A DNA stretch of 44,770 nt, from positions 1 to 44,770 of the forward strand of contig NZ_MQUR01000069.1 in assembly GCF_001953875.1 (NCBI RefSeq), written 5' to 3'. The notes beneath the pieces are model-generated. The model was given only the letters and a program-made list of their open reading frames with translations, was not told the DNA's origin and ran no database searches. Below are positions 13,733-22,634 of this stretch, in pieces (positions within the stretch are counted from its first letter, which is position 1; each line of letters opens with the position of its first letter). The position numbers and the translations under genes are program-made. The DNA comes from Streptomyces amritsarensis (GTDB lineage Bacteria > Actinomycetota > Actinomycetes > Streptomycetales > Streptomycetaceae).

Positions 13733-15700
13733 GTGAGCAGACTCCGTACCCGCACCCGGCCCCCGGTGGCCCTGGCGCTGCCCGCGCTGCTCGCCGTGGC
13801 GTTCCTGCTGCTGCCGCTGATCGGGGTCCTCGTCCGCACTCCGTGGGGCGACCTCGGAGAACACCTCGGCAGCCCGGGCGTGGTCGAGGCCCTGAAGCTG
13901 TCGCTCCTGGTCTCCCTGTGGGCGCTGGGCCTCTCCCTCCTCCTCGGCGTGCCGCTGGCCTGGCTGCTGGCCCGGGTGCGGTTCAAGGGCAAGGCGCTGG
14001 TCCGCTCGCTGGTGCTGCTCCCCATGGTGCTGCCGCCGACGGTGGGCGGTGTCGCCCTGCTCCTCGGCTTCGGCCGCCGCGGACTGCTGGGGCCCTGGCT
14101 GGAGGACTCCTTCGGGCTCACCCTGCCCTTCCACACCTCGGGCGCCGTCGTCGCGGCGACCTTCGTCGCCATGCCGTTCCTGGTCATCAGCCTGGAGGGC
14201 GCCCTCGGCGGCCTCAAGCAGAGCTACGAGGAGACCGCGGCCTCCCTCGGCGCGTCGCCGGTCCGCGTGTTCTTCACGGTGACCCTGCCGATGGTGGCGC
14301 CCGGTCTGGTCGCCGGCGCCGCCCTCACCTGGGCCCGGGCCCTGGGCGAGTTCGGCGCGACCATCACCTTCGCCGGGAACCTGCCGGGCACCACCCAGAC
14401 CCTGCCGCTCCAGGTGTACCTGCTGCTCCAGGACCGGCCCGAGGCCGCGACCTCGGTCTCGCTGCTCCTCCTGGCGATCGCGATGGCCGTGCTGATCGCG
14501 CTGCGCGGCCGCTGGACGGGCGCCCCGGTCGGCCGCGGGGCGGTCACCGTGTCGCGGCCGGCCCCCGATGAGGCACCCTCCCCCGCCGCGGAGCCGGTCG
14601 GGGACACCGCCTCGGCCGGCCTCCCGCCGACGGAGTCCGCGGGTCACGCCGCACAGCCGGTACAGCACTGGCCCCTGCACGCCACCGTCACCGGCTTCAA
14701 CCGCCTCACCCTGGAGGCCGAACCGGGCACCACCATCGCCGTCGTCGGCGAGAACGGCGCCGGTAAGACCACCCTGCTGCGGGCCCTGCTCGGCCTCACC
14801 CCGCGGGCCCACGCCGACCTGCGGCTCGGCGACGCCGACGTCACCGCCCTGCCGCCGCACAAGCGGCAGGTGGCCTGGGTCCCGCAGGACGGTGCGCTGT
14901 TCCCGCATCTGAGCGCGCTGGCGAACACCGCGTACGGGCTGCGCGCGCGCCGGGTGCCGCGCGCCGACGCCCGCCGCGAGGCCCAGGCCTGGCTGGACCG
15001 GTTGGGCGTCGGCCACCTCGCCCACCGCAAGCCGTCCCAGCTCTCCGGCGGCCAGGCCCAGCGGGTCGCCCTCGCCCGGGCCCTGGCCGCCCGCCCGCGG
15101 CTCCTGCTGCTGGACGAGCCGCTGGCGGCCCTCGACCAGACCACCCGGGCCCGCGTACGGCACACCCTGCGCACGCACCTGGCCGGCTTCGGCGGGGTCT
15201 GCCTCATCGTGACCCACGACCCCGTCGAGGCGGTGTCGCTGGCCGACCGGGTCCTCGTACTGGCCGACGGCCGGGCCCTCCAGGACGCGCCGCCCGCCGA
15301 GGTCTCCCGGCACCCGCGGTCCCCGTGGGTCGCCCGCATGCTCGGCCGCAACGCCTGGCCGGGCATCGCCTCGGGCGGCGGCCTCGCCCTCGCGGCGGGC
15401 GGCCGCCTGGTGGTCGCCGAGGCACTGCCCGACGGGGCCGAGGCCTTGGCGATCATCGCCCCGGAGGCGGTGTCGGTGCACCGGGACCGCCCGGGCGGCA
15501 GCCCCCGCAACGTGTGGCCGGGCACCGTCCGGGAGATCACCGCGGTGGGCAGCCGGCTGCGCGTGCTGATCGCGTCGCCCGAGGCGCCCGACCTGGTCGC
15601 CGAGATCACCCCGGACGCGGCGGCCGAGCTGGGCCTGGCCGACGGCTGCGCGGTATGGACGAGCGTGAAGGCCACCGAGGTCACCCTGGTACGCCTGTAG
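13733..15700 (+). CDS. modB: Fused molybdate transporter permease/ATPase ModB-ModC
   Basis: 655 residues from GTG 13733 (AGGAAG lies about five bases upstream). Residues 1-265 are a ModB permease with about five to six helices and the EAA-type loop EETAASLGASPVRVFFTVTLP. A Pro/Ala linker joins it to an ATPase: Walker A GENGAGKTT (~338), signature LSGGQAQRVALARAL (~437), Walker B LLLLDEPLAALD, and an H-loop His in LIVTHDP. The last ~70 residues are a Mop/TOBE-like domain (NVWPGTVREITAVGSRLRVLI), as in ModC. Most bacteria encode the two parts separately; here one chain should dimerise to form the importer fed by ModA. Confidence 0.93.
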   Translation: MSRLRTRTRPPVALALPALLAVAFLLLPLIGVLVRTPWGDLGEHLGSPGVVEALKLSLLVSLWALGLSLLLGVPLAWLLARVRFKGKALVRSLVLLPMVLPPTVGGVALLLGFGRRGLLGPWLEDSFGLTLPFHTSGAVVAATFVAMPFLVISLEGALGGLKQSYEETAASLGASPVRVFFTVTLPMVAPGLVAGAALTWARALGEFGATITFAGNLPGTTQTLPLQVYLLLQDRPEAATSVSLLLLAIAMAVLIALRGRWTGAPVGRGAVTVSRPAPDEAPSPAAEPVGDTASAGLPPTESAGHAAQPVQHWPLHATVTGFNRLTLEAEPGTTIAVVGENGAGKTTLLRALLGLTPRAHADLRLGDADVTALPPHKRQVAWVPQDGALFPHLSALANTAYGLRARRVPRADARREAQAWLDRLGVGHLAHRKPSQLSGGQAQRVALARALAARPRLLLLDEPLAALDQTTRARVRHTLRTHLAGFGGVCLIVTHDPVEAVSLADRVLVLADGRALQDAPPAEVSRHPRSPWVARMLGRNAWPGIASGGGLALAAGGRLVVAEALPDGAEALAIIAPEAVSVHRDRPGGSPRNVWPGTVREITAVGSRLRVLIASPEAPDLVAEITPDAAAELGLADGCAVWTSVKATEVTLVRL

Positions 15701-16136
15701 GCCCCCGGGGGCGGCCGGCGGCATCGGCTGCGTCCCGCAGCGCGCGGCCGTGTCCACCGCCGGACCCCCGGGCCGGCGGCACGGCCGATTCCCCGGCCCG
15801 AGCCCTCCCAGGACCCCGCCCCGACGGCCCCGTCGCCTGTGGGACCCCCGCTCGGGCCACCGGTCGCAGGTCCCGGACGGCCCGTCGCCTACGGGACGCC
15901 GCTCGGGCCCCCGGACGCGGTTCCCCCGCGTACGCCGGCCTCACCCGGGCCCGTGTCCACCGCGGTACGGCCCCGGGCGAATCGCCGGGCGGGCCCTGGG
16001 CCGTCTCGTGCGGAGCGTCACGAGCCCGCGCGAGACGACCCGGCTCCGCCGGCGGGCAAGGAGCTGCGCTCCCGCCGTGCGCCGCGGGCGACGCGGCCGT
16101 GCCCGTACGCAACGACCTCTGGACGCGGACGCCCCC
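15701..16136. other. Intergenic, no gene seen
   Basis: 436 bases between modBC and the convergent phosphatase gene. A degenerate direct repeat of about 40 bases is visible (15823-15862 and 15877-15916, both containing a CCCGTCGCCT..GGGAC..CGCTCGGGCC pattern). Frames are open but none has a recognisable protein or a good start. Confidence 0.5.
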
Positions 16137-18218
16137 TCAGGACGGCTCGCCGGTGCTCTGCTCGGCATCCACGACGAACTCGCACCACACGCACTTGCCG
16201 CCGCCCCGCGGCTCCACGCCCCACTCGTCCGCGAGCTGCTCCACCAGCATCAGGCCGCGCCCCGACACCGCCCAGTCGTCCGCGTCGCGCCGCCTCGGGA
16301 GGGCGCTGCTGGAATCCTCGACCTCGACCCGGATCCGGCCCTCCGCAGTGGTCCGCATGCTGATGTGGCCGCCGCCGTCCGTGTGGACCAGGGCGTTCGT
16401 CATCAGCTCGTCGGCCGCCAGCTCGATCTCGTCGGCCCGGTCACGCGCGCCCCAGGCGGCGGCCGCCGCCCTGACGAGGTGCCGGGCCAGCGCCGGGGCC
16501 TCGGCGTCGCCCGGTTCCAGGCGGTGGCTCAGCGGCCCGCCGCCGCGCCCGGGGGGCGTACCCCGGCGGCGCAGGACGAGCAGGGCCATGTCGTCCCCGC
16601 CGCCCGAGTCCCCGACGAGGTCGCACAGCACGTCGGCGAGTTCCTCGACGTCCGCGGGGCCGCTGTGGATCGCCTCCATGAGTTCGCGCATGCCGGTGTC
16701 GGGGTCGGCTCCGGGTCGTTCGACCAGACCGTCCGTGCACAGCACCAGGGTGTCTCCGGGGTGTAGTTCCAGGCTGGTGACGGGATAGCCGGAGCCTGCC
16801 GCCGCGGTCGGTTCGCGGGGCGGGAGGCCGAGCGGCAGGCCGCCCGCCACCCGGATCCGGTGGCAGCTGCCGTCACCGCGCCGGACGACCGGGTCGAGGT
16901 GGCCGGCGCGGACCATCTGGAGCATTCCGCTGGTGAGGTCGATCTCGGCGTAGGTGCACGTGGCGAAGCGTTCGGTCTCCAGTTCGCGCAGGAAGGAGGA
17001 GGCGCGGGCCATCGCCGCGCCGGGTGTGTGGCCCTCGACCACGTACGCGCGCATCACGATGCGCAACTGCCCCATGACGGCGGCCGCGTCCGTGTCGTGC
17101 CCCTCGACGTCACCGATCATCACCCCGACCCGGCCGCCGCCGAGCGGGACCACGTCGTACCAGTCGCCGCCGATGTCCCGCCCCATCCGGGCGGATCGGT
17201 AGCGCACGGCGATCATCGCGCCCGGCACCGCCGGAATCCGGCGGGGCAGCATGGCCCGCTGGAGACCCTCGGCGAGGTCGTGCTCCTGCTCGAAGAGGAT
17301 GGCGCGCTGGAGGCTCTGGGCGACGCCGCTGCCGAGCGCCATCAGCAGGTTGCGTTCCTCGGCGGTGAAGTCGCCCTCGCGCCGGTAGAGCAGCCCCAGG
17401 GCGCCGATGGGCCGGCCCTGGGCGATGAGCGGCAGGTAGACCCCGCTGTGGACGGCCAGCGGCTCGATGTAGGGCCACAGTTCCGGGTAGGAGTCCTGGA
17501 ACTCCTGCCGGGAGAGGATGAAGACCGGCTGCATGGTGCGTACGGCCACGCTCATCGGGAACCGCTCGTCGATCCGGGTGTACTCGATCTCGGGGACGTA
17601 CGTGCCGAGCTGGCCCTCCGCGACCAGGTGGATGCGGCCCCCGTCGACGACGCCCAGCATCACGCTGACCGCGCCGAGGTGGCCGAGGGCCTGGGGGTCC
17701 TTGAGGATGTCGGTCACGTCGTTGACGGTGCGGGCGTGGGCGAGGATGGCGGTGGTCCGCTCGACGACTCCGGTCATCCGGCGGCGTCCCTCGTCCTGCT
17801 CCCCGGCGGCTCCGGGCTCGCCCGGGTCGTGGGCGGCGTCGCGGAGGATGCCGATGACGCGGTACGGGCGGCCGCCCGGGTCCCGCAGGATGTGCCCCTG
17901 AATGTGGGTCCATGCCGGTGACCCGTCGCGGCGGCGGCTGCGAACGTAGGCCCCGTAGTGGCTCCGACCGTCCTTGATCGCCTGGGCGACCCGGGAGTCG
18001 AGCCGGGCCTCCTCGGCGGGTGCGATGCGCGCGCGGAGCCCGGCGGGAGTGCCGCTGTACTCGTCCGGGCGCAGGTCGAGGACCTCGAGGGCGGTGCGAT
18101 CCAGGTGCATCCGCCCGCTGTCGAGGTCCCAGTCGAACGTGCCCATGCGGTTGAGCGCAAGGCTCGTGTCCGGCCGCGCGGGCCAGTCGACCTCGGGAAC
18201 GTCTCCCCTACGGGCCAT
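16137..18218 (-). CDS. PAS-GAF SpoIIE-type phosphatase with HATPase domain
   Basis: 693 residues. Order: a PAS_3-like domain (MGTFDWDLDSGRMHLD to YRVIGILRDA, ~25-125), a GAF domain (~155-310, with SGVYLPLIAQGRPIGALGLLYR), a SpoIIE/PP2C domain (GGDWYDVVPLGGG, IGDVEGHDTDAA, CTDGLVERPG; ~345-545) and an RsbW-like HATPase domain (ADELMTNALVHTDGG, GRGLMLVEQLADEWG; ~560-685). It is predicted to sense a ligand or redox state and adjust anti-sigma/anti-anti-sigma partners. It shares the catalytic and kinase halves with the phosphatase at 7249-9252 but has different sensor domains. No partner STAS protein is encoded nearby. Confidence 0.92.
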   Translation of the reverse strand: MARRGDVPEVDWPARPDTSLALNRMGTFDWDLDSGRMHLDRTALEVLDLRPDEYSGTPAGLRARIAPAEEARLDSRVAQAIKDGRSHYGAYVRSRRRDGSPAWTHIQGHILRDPGGRPYRVIGILRDAAHDPGEPGAAGEQDEGRRRMTGVVERTTAILAHARTVNDVTDILKDPQALGHLGAVSVMLGVVDGGRIHLVAEGQLGTYVPEIEYTRIDERFPMSVAVRTMQPVFILSRQEFQDSYPELWPYIEPLAVHSGVYLPLIAQGRPIGALGLLYRREGDFTAEERNLLMALGSGVAQSLQRAILFEQEHDLAEGLQRAMLPRRIPAVPGAMIAVRYRSARMGRDIGGDWYDVVPLGGGRVGVMIGDVEGHDTDAAAVMGQLRIVMRAYVVEGHTPGAAMARASSFLRELETERFATCTYAEIDLTSGMLQMVRAGHLDPVVRRGDGSCHRIRVAGGLPLGLPPREPTAAAGSGYPVTSLELHPGDTLVLCTDGLVERPGADPDTGMRELMEAIHSGPADVEELADVLCDLVGDSGGGDDMALLVLRRRGTPPGRGGGPLSHRLEPGDAEAPALARHLVRAAAAAWGARDRADEIELAADELMTNALVHTDGGGHISMRTTAEGRIRVEVEDSSSALPRRRDADDWAVSGRGLMLVEQLADEWGVEPRGGGKCVWCEFVVDAEQSTGEPS

Positions 18219-18298
18219 GCAGCCAGGGTCTCACTGTCCCCCGCCGGTGTCCCTGCGGGACGGCCGGCGGGGTGGCTGCGGCGCACCGGGACACGGCA

Positions 18299-18327
18299 CT
18301 GTGCGGCCCGTCGCGCGGGCCGCACAG
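18299..18327. terminator. Strong hairpin after the small secreted protein gene
   Basis: A perfect 12-bp stem (18299-18310 with 18316-18327) around a TCGCG loop, 12 bases past the stop codon of the minus-strand gene at 18340-18564. Confidence 0.8.
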
Positions 18328-18339
18328 CGTGTGCCGGTG

Positions 18340-18564
18340 TCAGCAGTCGCCGTGGCCTCCGCCACGGTAGTCGTCGTCATCGTCGTCGTACCAGCCGTGG
18401 TGGCCGCCCTTGTCGTGGTCCCAGCCTCCGCCGCCGCTGACGTAGGAGACGGGCTGGGTGGGGGTGGCCGCCGAGGCGGTGCCTGCGGCTCCCAGGGCTC
18501 CGCCGGCCATCAGAACGCCGATGGCGGACGCCGCGAAGAGACGCTTGACTCTCATTGCTCGCAT
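18340..18564 (-). CDS. Small secreted Gly/His/Asp-rich protein
   Basis: 74 residues. A typical signal peptide (MRVKRLFAASAIGVLMAGG to an AxA site at GTASA) leaves a mature peptide of ~42 residues rich in Gly, His and Asp, including GGHHGWYDDDDDDYRGGGH and one C-terminal Cys. GAGAAGG lies about ten bases before the ATG at 18564. A strong hairpin follows, and AT-rich promoter-like DNA precedes it, so it is likely a real and perhaps well-expressed monocistron. Function is unknown; the His/Asp cluster could bind metal or calcium, which is a guess. Confidence 0.75.
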   Translation of the reverse strand: MRAMRVKRLFAASAIGVLMAGGALGAAGTASAATPTQPVSYVSGGGGWDHDKGGHHGWYDDDDDDYRGGGHGDC

Positions 18565-19079
18565 GGTTGAGAACCCTTCTCGTTGCTATGGCACGAAAAT
18601 TTGTTCTTCCTCCTCGGCAAAGGGACGTACACGGCTGCACCTGTGGCCGTACAGATCTTTTGAATTGCGCGCATTCCCGGTCAACGCGGCCTCGTTGGGC
18701 CACGGACCCTGTGGGCGGGTGCGATATGCCGCACGCCTCGCGCTCCGGCGTATTCACCGCGGGTAAAGGGTGCGATTCCCGCAGTTGCCACAGCTACCTA
18801 CAGATGATACTAATCACGGCTCCGCCGATCGGCATCTTGAACGCACGCGCGCACCCGGCCGGAATCCCCACAATTCCGTTGCATGGACCATCCATTCGGG
18901 TCGCCCGCCCGGTCACCGGGACGGACCAGGCTCGGTCCGGCACCCGAGGGGCGGCGCGACGACCGCGGAGTGAGCCTCGGCGAGCTGCGGTGTCGTGAGG
19001 GCGGCGCGCCACGGGGGCGATGCCGCACAACCCGCCCTCGACGGGCCCGAGTCGGAGCAGCACCGGCCGACGTCACCGT
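18565..19079. other. Intergenic, relatively AT-rich
   Basis: It holds the leader of the small secreted gene and some of the most AT-rich stretches in the window, such as ATGATACTAAT near 18805-18815. TTGCCA at ~18784 followed 17 bases later by TACTAA could be a plus-strand promoter. No convincing gene was found; the frame opening at 18883 runs on antisense to the DUF6777 gene and is not credible. Confidence 0.4.
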
Positions 19080-19498
19080 CGCCCTGCCGTACCCGCTGCC
19101 GCCGTACGGAACGGCCCGCCCGAAACCGGGTCCGGGGTGTGCGCGGCGGTCACCGGCGCCGCCCCGCACGGCAGTTGGGCCGTCCAGGGGCGCAAGGCGT
19201 CGTCCGGCGGGACGACCTGAACGGCCACCGCCTCCTTCTCCGCCGCGCTGGGCAAGGACGGGGGCGGCGGCGCCGGGGCCCCGGGCCGCGCGTACACGGC
19301 GCGCCCCTACGGCTCTGCCGGGGCAGTGGCACCGTCCAGTGCACCGGCCGCGCCATCACCGGCACGGGCCGACAGCGGCTCTTCCTCGTCGTGGCCCAAC
19401 ACGGCTGTCTCGACGCGGTTGCCGAGGCCCGGACGGCCGCCCTCGGCGCGGCGGTGGGCGCGACGGGGGAGGCACTCACCCGCCGCGCCCGGAGCTGA
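19080..19498 (+). pseudogene. Probable decayed gene remnant
   Basis: Protein-like stretches occur in sequence but in different frames. One frame has VALPYPLPPYG; another has GSGVCAAVTGAAPHGSWAVQ and then a stop; another ends in GRQRLFLVVAQHGCLDAVAE and RTAALGAAVGATGEALTRRA before a stop at 19498. This looks like one small secreted-type protein broken by frameshifts. The family was not recognised. It may instead be non-coding. Confidence 0.3.
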
Positions 19499-19502
19499 CC
19501 GG

Positions 19503-21185
19503 CTACCGGTTCCCGCCGTTTCCGCCGTCTCCGCCGTTTCCGCCCCCGTCCTCGCGGGGCTGGTCCGCCGGCGGCGGACCATCGGGCTGCGGCGCCACCG
19601 GTGACTGCGGGGCCGGAGGCCTGCCCGGCAGGGAAGGCGTGCGGTCGGTCGGCGGCGGGGTCCGCGACGGCAGCGGGGGCGTGCGGTCGGTCGGCTGGGG
19701 CGAACGCGCCTCAGAGCGCGACGGCGACGGCTTGGTCGAGGGCGATGCCGCCGGGGACCCCGAGGGGGAACCCGACGGCGTCGGCGGTTCCGACGGTGAC
19801 CCCGAAGGGGGCTTGGACGGGGTGGGCGACCCCGAGGCCGTCGGTGTGGGTGAGCCCGACGCGGACGGCGTCGGCGAGGGCTTCGGCGAGACCGACGGGG
19901 ATCCGGAGGGCGACTTCGACGGGGTCGGCGAACCCGAGGGCGACTTCGACGGGGACGGCGAACCCGAGGGCGTCGGCGAACCCGAGGGCGTCTTCGACGG
20001 GGACGGCGAACCCGAGGGCGTCGGCGAACCCGAGGGCGTCTTCGACGGGGACTTCGACGGCGACTGCGACCCCGTGTGCGTGGGGGACTTCGACGGGGAC
20101 TTCGACCCCGTGGGCGTGGGCGACTTCGACGGCGACCCGGTCGGCGGCGTCGGCCCGGTGCGCGTCGGCGTGACCGGGCTCGGCGTGGTCGGCGGCGTCG
20201 GGACCACGGGCGGCGGGATCGGCCGGTCGGGCTTCCTCTCCTGTTGGTAGCCCTTGTCGCGCTCGAACCAGTGCCGGTTCTGGTGGTCGTAGATCACGAT
20301 CTTCTTCACGGGCTGGACGGCCGGCGCGATGACGACCACCTTCGCCGGCTGGTACGAGGGCCACGTCTGCCCGTAGCGCTTCGGCGCGGCCTTGAGCGGT
20401 ACCGGCGGACCGAGCGGGTTCCCGCACGCGCAGCGCACCCGGGGCACGCCCCGGTCGTCCACGAGCACGGCCGTCCCGGCCTGCAGCACGGCCTGGTAGC
20501 TGGTGACCTTGCCGTTCTGGAAGCCGTGGTTCGTGACCCGGGTGTCCAGCCGCAGCTGCACCGGGGTCAGTGACCGCAGGTACGCGGGCACCGCCGCCGG
20601 CCGGATGCCGAGCGTCGTCGCGAAGGCCTCGTTCGTGGCGGGCTCCGCGGCCAGTACCCTGATCTGCTTCTCGACGTCGCAGCTCGCCACGTCCTGGGTG
20701 CCCCCGTACACGCCCGGGGCGGAGCCGCTGACGCTCCTGGTGCCCGTGGCGGCGCCCTGGGTGGTGGGTGCGGCGCCGGGCTCGGTCGGGGACGGCGCCG
20801 GGCTCTCCGGCGGCGGCGCGTCCTCCTTCACGACGGTGGACTCGGTGAAGGGGTCCGGGCCTGCCGCGGCAGCCGGCTGGAGGAACACCTCGGCCCCGGC
20901 GCTCGGGGGGCCGCCGGGCCGGGTGAGCACCACCGCCAGGGCCACGGCCGCCACCACCGCGACGAGCGCGGTGGCGAGCCGTGGAACGGACCGCCACCAA
21001 GGACCCTTGCCCCGCCCCGGACCGCCGGGGCCTGCCGGACCACCGGCCGGACCACCGGGCGGCCCGGTCGGCGGCCCGGTAGGCGGCGGGGGCGGAGGCA
21101 CCTGCTGCCCGCCCGACAGCGGCCCGGAAGGCGGCCCGGTAGGTCGCTCTGACGACGGCTGCCTGCCGGAGGGATGTGTGCTCAC
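19503..21185 (-). CDS. DUF6777-type membrane-anchored protein with Pro/Ser-rich stalk
   Basis: 560 residues from GTG 21185. A Pro/Gly-rich cytosolic N-terminus (~70 residues) leads to one membrane helix (LATALVAVVAAVALAVVLT), then an extracellular domain with SAGAEVFLQPAAAAGPDPFT, VYGGTQDVASCDVEKQI and RVRCACGNPLGPP, matching the Streptomyces DUF6777 pattern. The last ~220 residues are a low-complexity stalk of SPS, GSP, TPS and PSK repeats, ending in GGNGGDGG. The stalk could span the cell wall. An upstream in-frame ATG (21302) is rejected because the added residues are unlike the family. Function unknown. Confidence 0.8.
   Translation of the reverse strand: MSTHPSGRQPSSERPTGPPSGPLSGGQQVPPPPPPTGPPTGPPGGPAGGPAGPGGPGRGKGPWWRSVPRLATALVAVVAAVALAVVLTRPGGPPSAGAEVFLQPAAAAGPDPFTESTVVKEDAPPPESPAPSPTEPGAAPTTQGAATGTRSVSGSAPGVYGGTQDVASCDVEKQIRVLAAEPATNEAFATTLGIRPAAVPAYLRSLTPVQLRLDTRVTNHGFQNGKVTSYQAVLQAGTAVLVDDRGVPRVRCACGNPLGPPVPLKAAPKRYGQTWPSYQPAKVVVIAPAVQPVKKIVIYDHQNRHWFERDKGYQQERKPDRPIPPPVVPTPPTTPSPVTPTRTGPTPPTGSPSKSPTPTGSKSPSKSPTHTGSQSPSKSPSKTPSGSPTPSGSPSPSKTPSGSPTPSGSPSPSKSPSGSPTPSKSPSGSPSVSPKPSPTPSASGSPTPTASGSPTPSKPPSGSPSEPPTPSGSPSGSPAASPSTKPSPSRSEARSPQPTDRTPPLPSRTPPPTDRTPSLPGRPPAPQSPVAPQPDGPPPADQPREDGGGNGGDGGNGGNR
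19933..20052 (-). repeat. 48-bp tandem repeat in the stalk of the DUF6777 protein
   Basis: Copies at 19933-19980 and 19981-20028 differ at one base, and a half copy runs to 20052. The unit is 16 codons, so copy changes keep the frame. Shorter related repeats flank it. Confidence 0.85.
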
Positions 21186-21277
21186 GGGCTCTTCTTCCCA
21201 GGAGGAGGAGTTCCCATCGGACCATTGTGTGCGCCATCCGGGTGGTGCCCGCAAGCCGGGAGTGCCACGGTTGCAGG

Positions 21278-22561
21278 GTGAGCCAGACATCGGGAACGGC
21301 ATCGTCCGGGGGCTCCGCGAGGGCTTGGCGCGACGCCCTCGTCAGCGTCGTGGCCGGCTTCGCGGCGATGATCGCGGTCGCCGCGGCCGGGCTGGCGTGC
21401 GCGGGCGCGGGCGACCTTCCGGAGGGGGCGTTCCCCCGGGTGCTCGCCGCGGTCGTCGTGATGGCGGCCGGCGGCACGGTGGAGGTGTCCGGCGACGCCG
21501 GTCTGCTGGCCGGCGTCGACGCGAGCCTGTCGGTGCTCCCGCTCTCGGTGAGCCTGGCGGGCGCCCTCGCGGCCGGCTGGTGCTTCCTGCGCCCGCTGCA
21601 CAACCGGGCCGTCGCCGGCCCCCGGGAACTCCTCGGCCGGGCCGTCCCGCTGGTCGTGCTGTGGCTGCTCGCCCTGACCGGGGCGGCGGCCGTGGCCCGA
21701 CAGGATTTCGGCATCTCCACCGGCGACTCCGCGCTCGGGGTGATCGGCGAACTCCTCGACGCCGAGCCGAAGGTGGGCTTCCGCGCCGATGTGCCCGCCA
21801 CCCTCCTGCTCGGACTGGTGTGGATCCTGGGCCTGTTGCTGATCGCGCTGCTGGTGTCCCGGCGCGCGCCGCTCCCGGCGGGACTGGTCCGCTTCCACAC
21901 GGCGGTACGCCCGGCCGCCTTCGCCACGACTCTGCTGCTCCTCGCCTACGTGGTGATCGGCGTCGTCGTCGGCCTGGTGGTGGCCGCGACCCAGGGGCAC
22001 GCCGGCCGGACCCTCGCCGTGGTCCTGCTCGGGCTGCCGAACCTCGTCTGGATCGCGCTCACCCTGGGCTTCGGCGGCGCCTGGGAGGCCCGGGTCGAAG
22101 GGGCCTTCGGGCTGCCGGTGCCGCGGTTGCTGGACGAGGTGCTGCGCGACGCCGACGGGGCCCCGGTGGACGTGGCGACGCTCGCCGCGCGGGATCCGCG
22201 GGCGTGGTGGCTGGTGGTGGCGGCCGCGGTCCTGCTGCTGGGCACGGGCGTGCTGGCGGCCGTACGGTCCCCCGCGCACGTCCGGCCCTGGCAGCACGCG
22301 CTCCACCTGGGCGCGGCCCTCGCGCTGGCCACCCTGGCGGTCTGCCTGCTGGCCCGGATCCACGCCGTGTACGGGCTGTCCCTGCTGGGCATCGGCGATG
22401 TGGACGCCCTCGGCGGGCAGGTCCTGCTGGACCCCGTGCTGTGGCGGACGGTCGGCCTCGGCCTGCTCTGGGGTGCGGTGGCCGGCTTCCTCGGCGGCGT
22501 CCTGGCCCGCCCGCTGCACCGCCGCGGGCGGGTCGACGAGCCCGCCGCGAAGCGCGGCTGA
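21278..22561 (+). CDS. Streptophobe-like polytopic membrane protein
   Basis: 427 residues from GTG 21278 with about ten hydrophobic segments and no enzymatic motif. The composition and layout fit the Streptomyces 'streptophobe' family of unknown function: an N-terminal AWRDALVSVVAGFAAM and a periplasmic AGGTVEVSGDAG stretch, followed by helices with few charges. CACGGT lies six bases before the GTG and may be the -10 of a leaderless transcript. It is divergent from the DUF6777 gene; the two starts are about 90 bases apart and may share regulation. Confidence 0.7.
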   Translation: MSQTSGTASSGGSARAWRDALVSVVAGFAAMIAVAAAGLACAGAGDLPEGAFPRVLAAVVVMAAGGTVEVSGDAGLLAGVDASLSVLPLSVSLAGALAAGWCFLRPLHNRAVAGPRELLGRAVPLVVLWLLALTGAAAVARQDFGISTGDSALGVIGELLDAEPKVGFRADVPATLLLGLVWILGLLLIALLVSRRAPLPAGLVRFHTAVRPAAFATTLLLLAYVVIGVVVGLVVAATQGHAGRTLAVVLLGLPNLVWIALTLGFGGAWEARVEGAFGLPVPRLLDEVLRDADGAPVDVATLAARDPRAWWLVVAAAVLLLGTGVLAAVRSPAHVRPWQHALHLGAALALATLAVCLLARIHAVYGLSLLGIGDVDALGGQVLLDPVLWRTVGLGLLWGAVAGFLGGVLARPLHRRGRVDEPAAKRG

Positions 22562-22579
22562 AGCCGGCACCCTCCTTCC

Positions 22580-22624
22580 GGCTCACTCCGGGCCGGCTCA
22601 CTCCGGGCCGGCTCACTCCGGTTC
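22580..22624. repeat. 15-bp tandem repeat between convergent genes
   Basis: GGCTCACTCCGGGCC occurs at 22580 and 22595, followed by a variant at 22610 and a further GGTTCACTCCAG copy just beyond. It sits between the stops of the streptophobe-like gene and the SH3-like gene. Confidence 0.8.
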
Positions 22625-22634
22625 GGGGGCCGGT

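Noticed and set aside
18883..20250. Plus-strand frame with GDGEPEG-type repeats
   Set aside because: It is the antisense of the Pro/Ser/Gly stalk of the DUF6777 protein and begins in a different, unrelated stretch.
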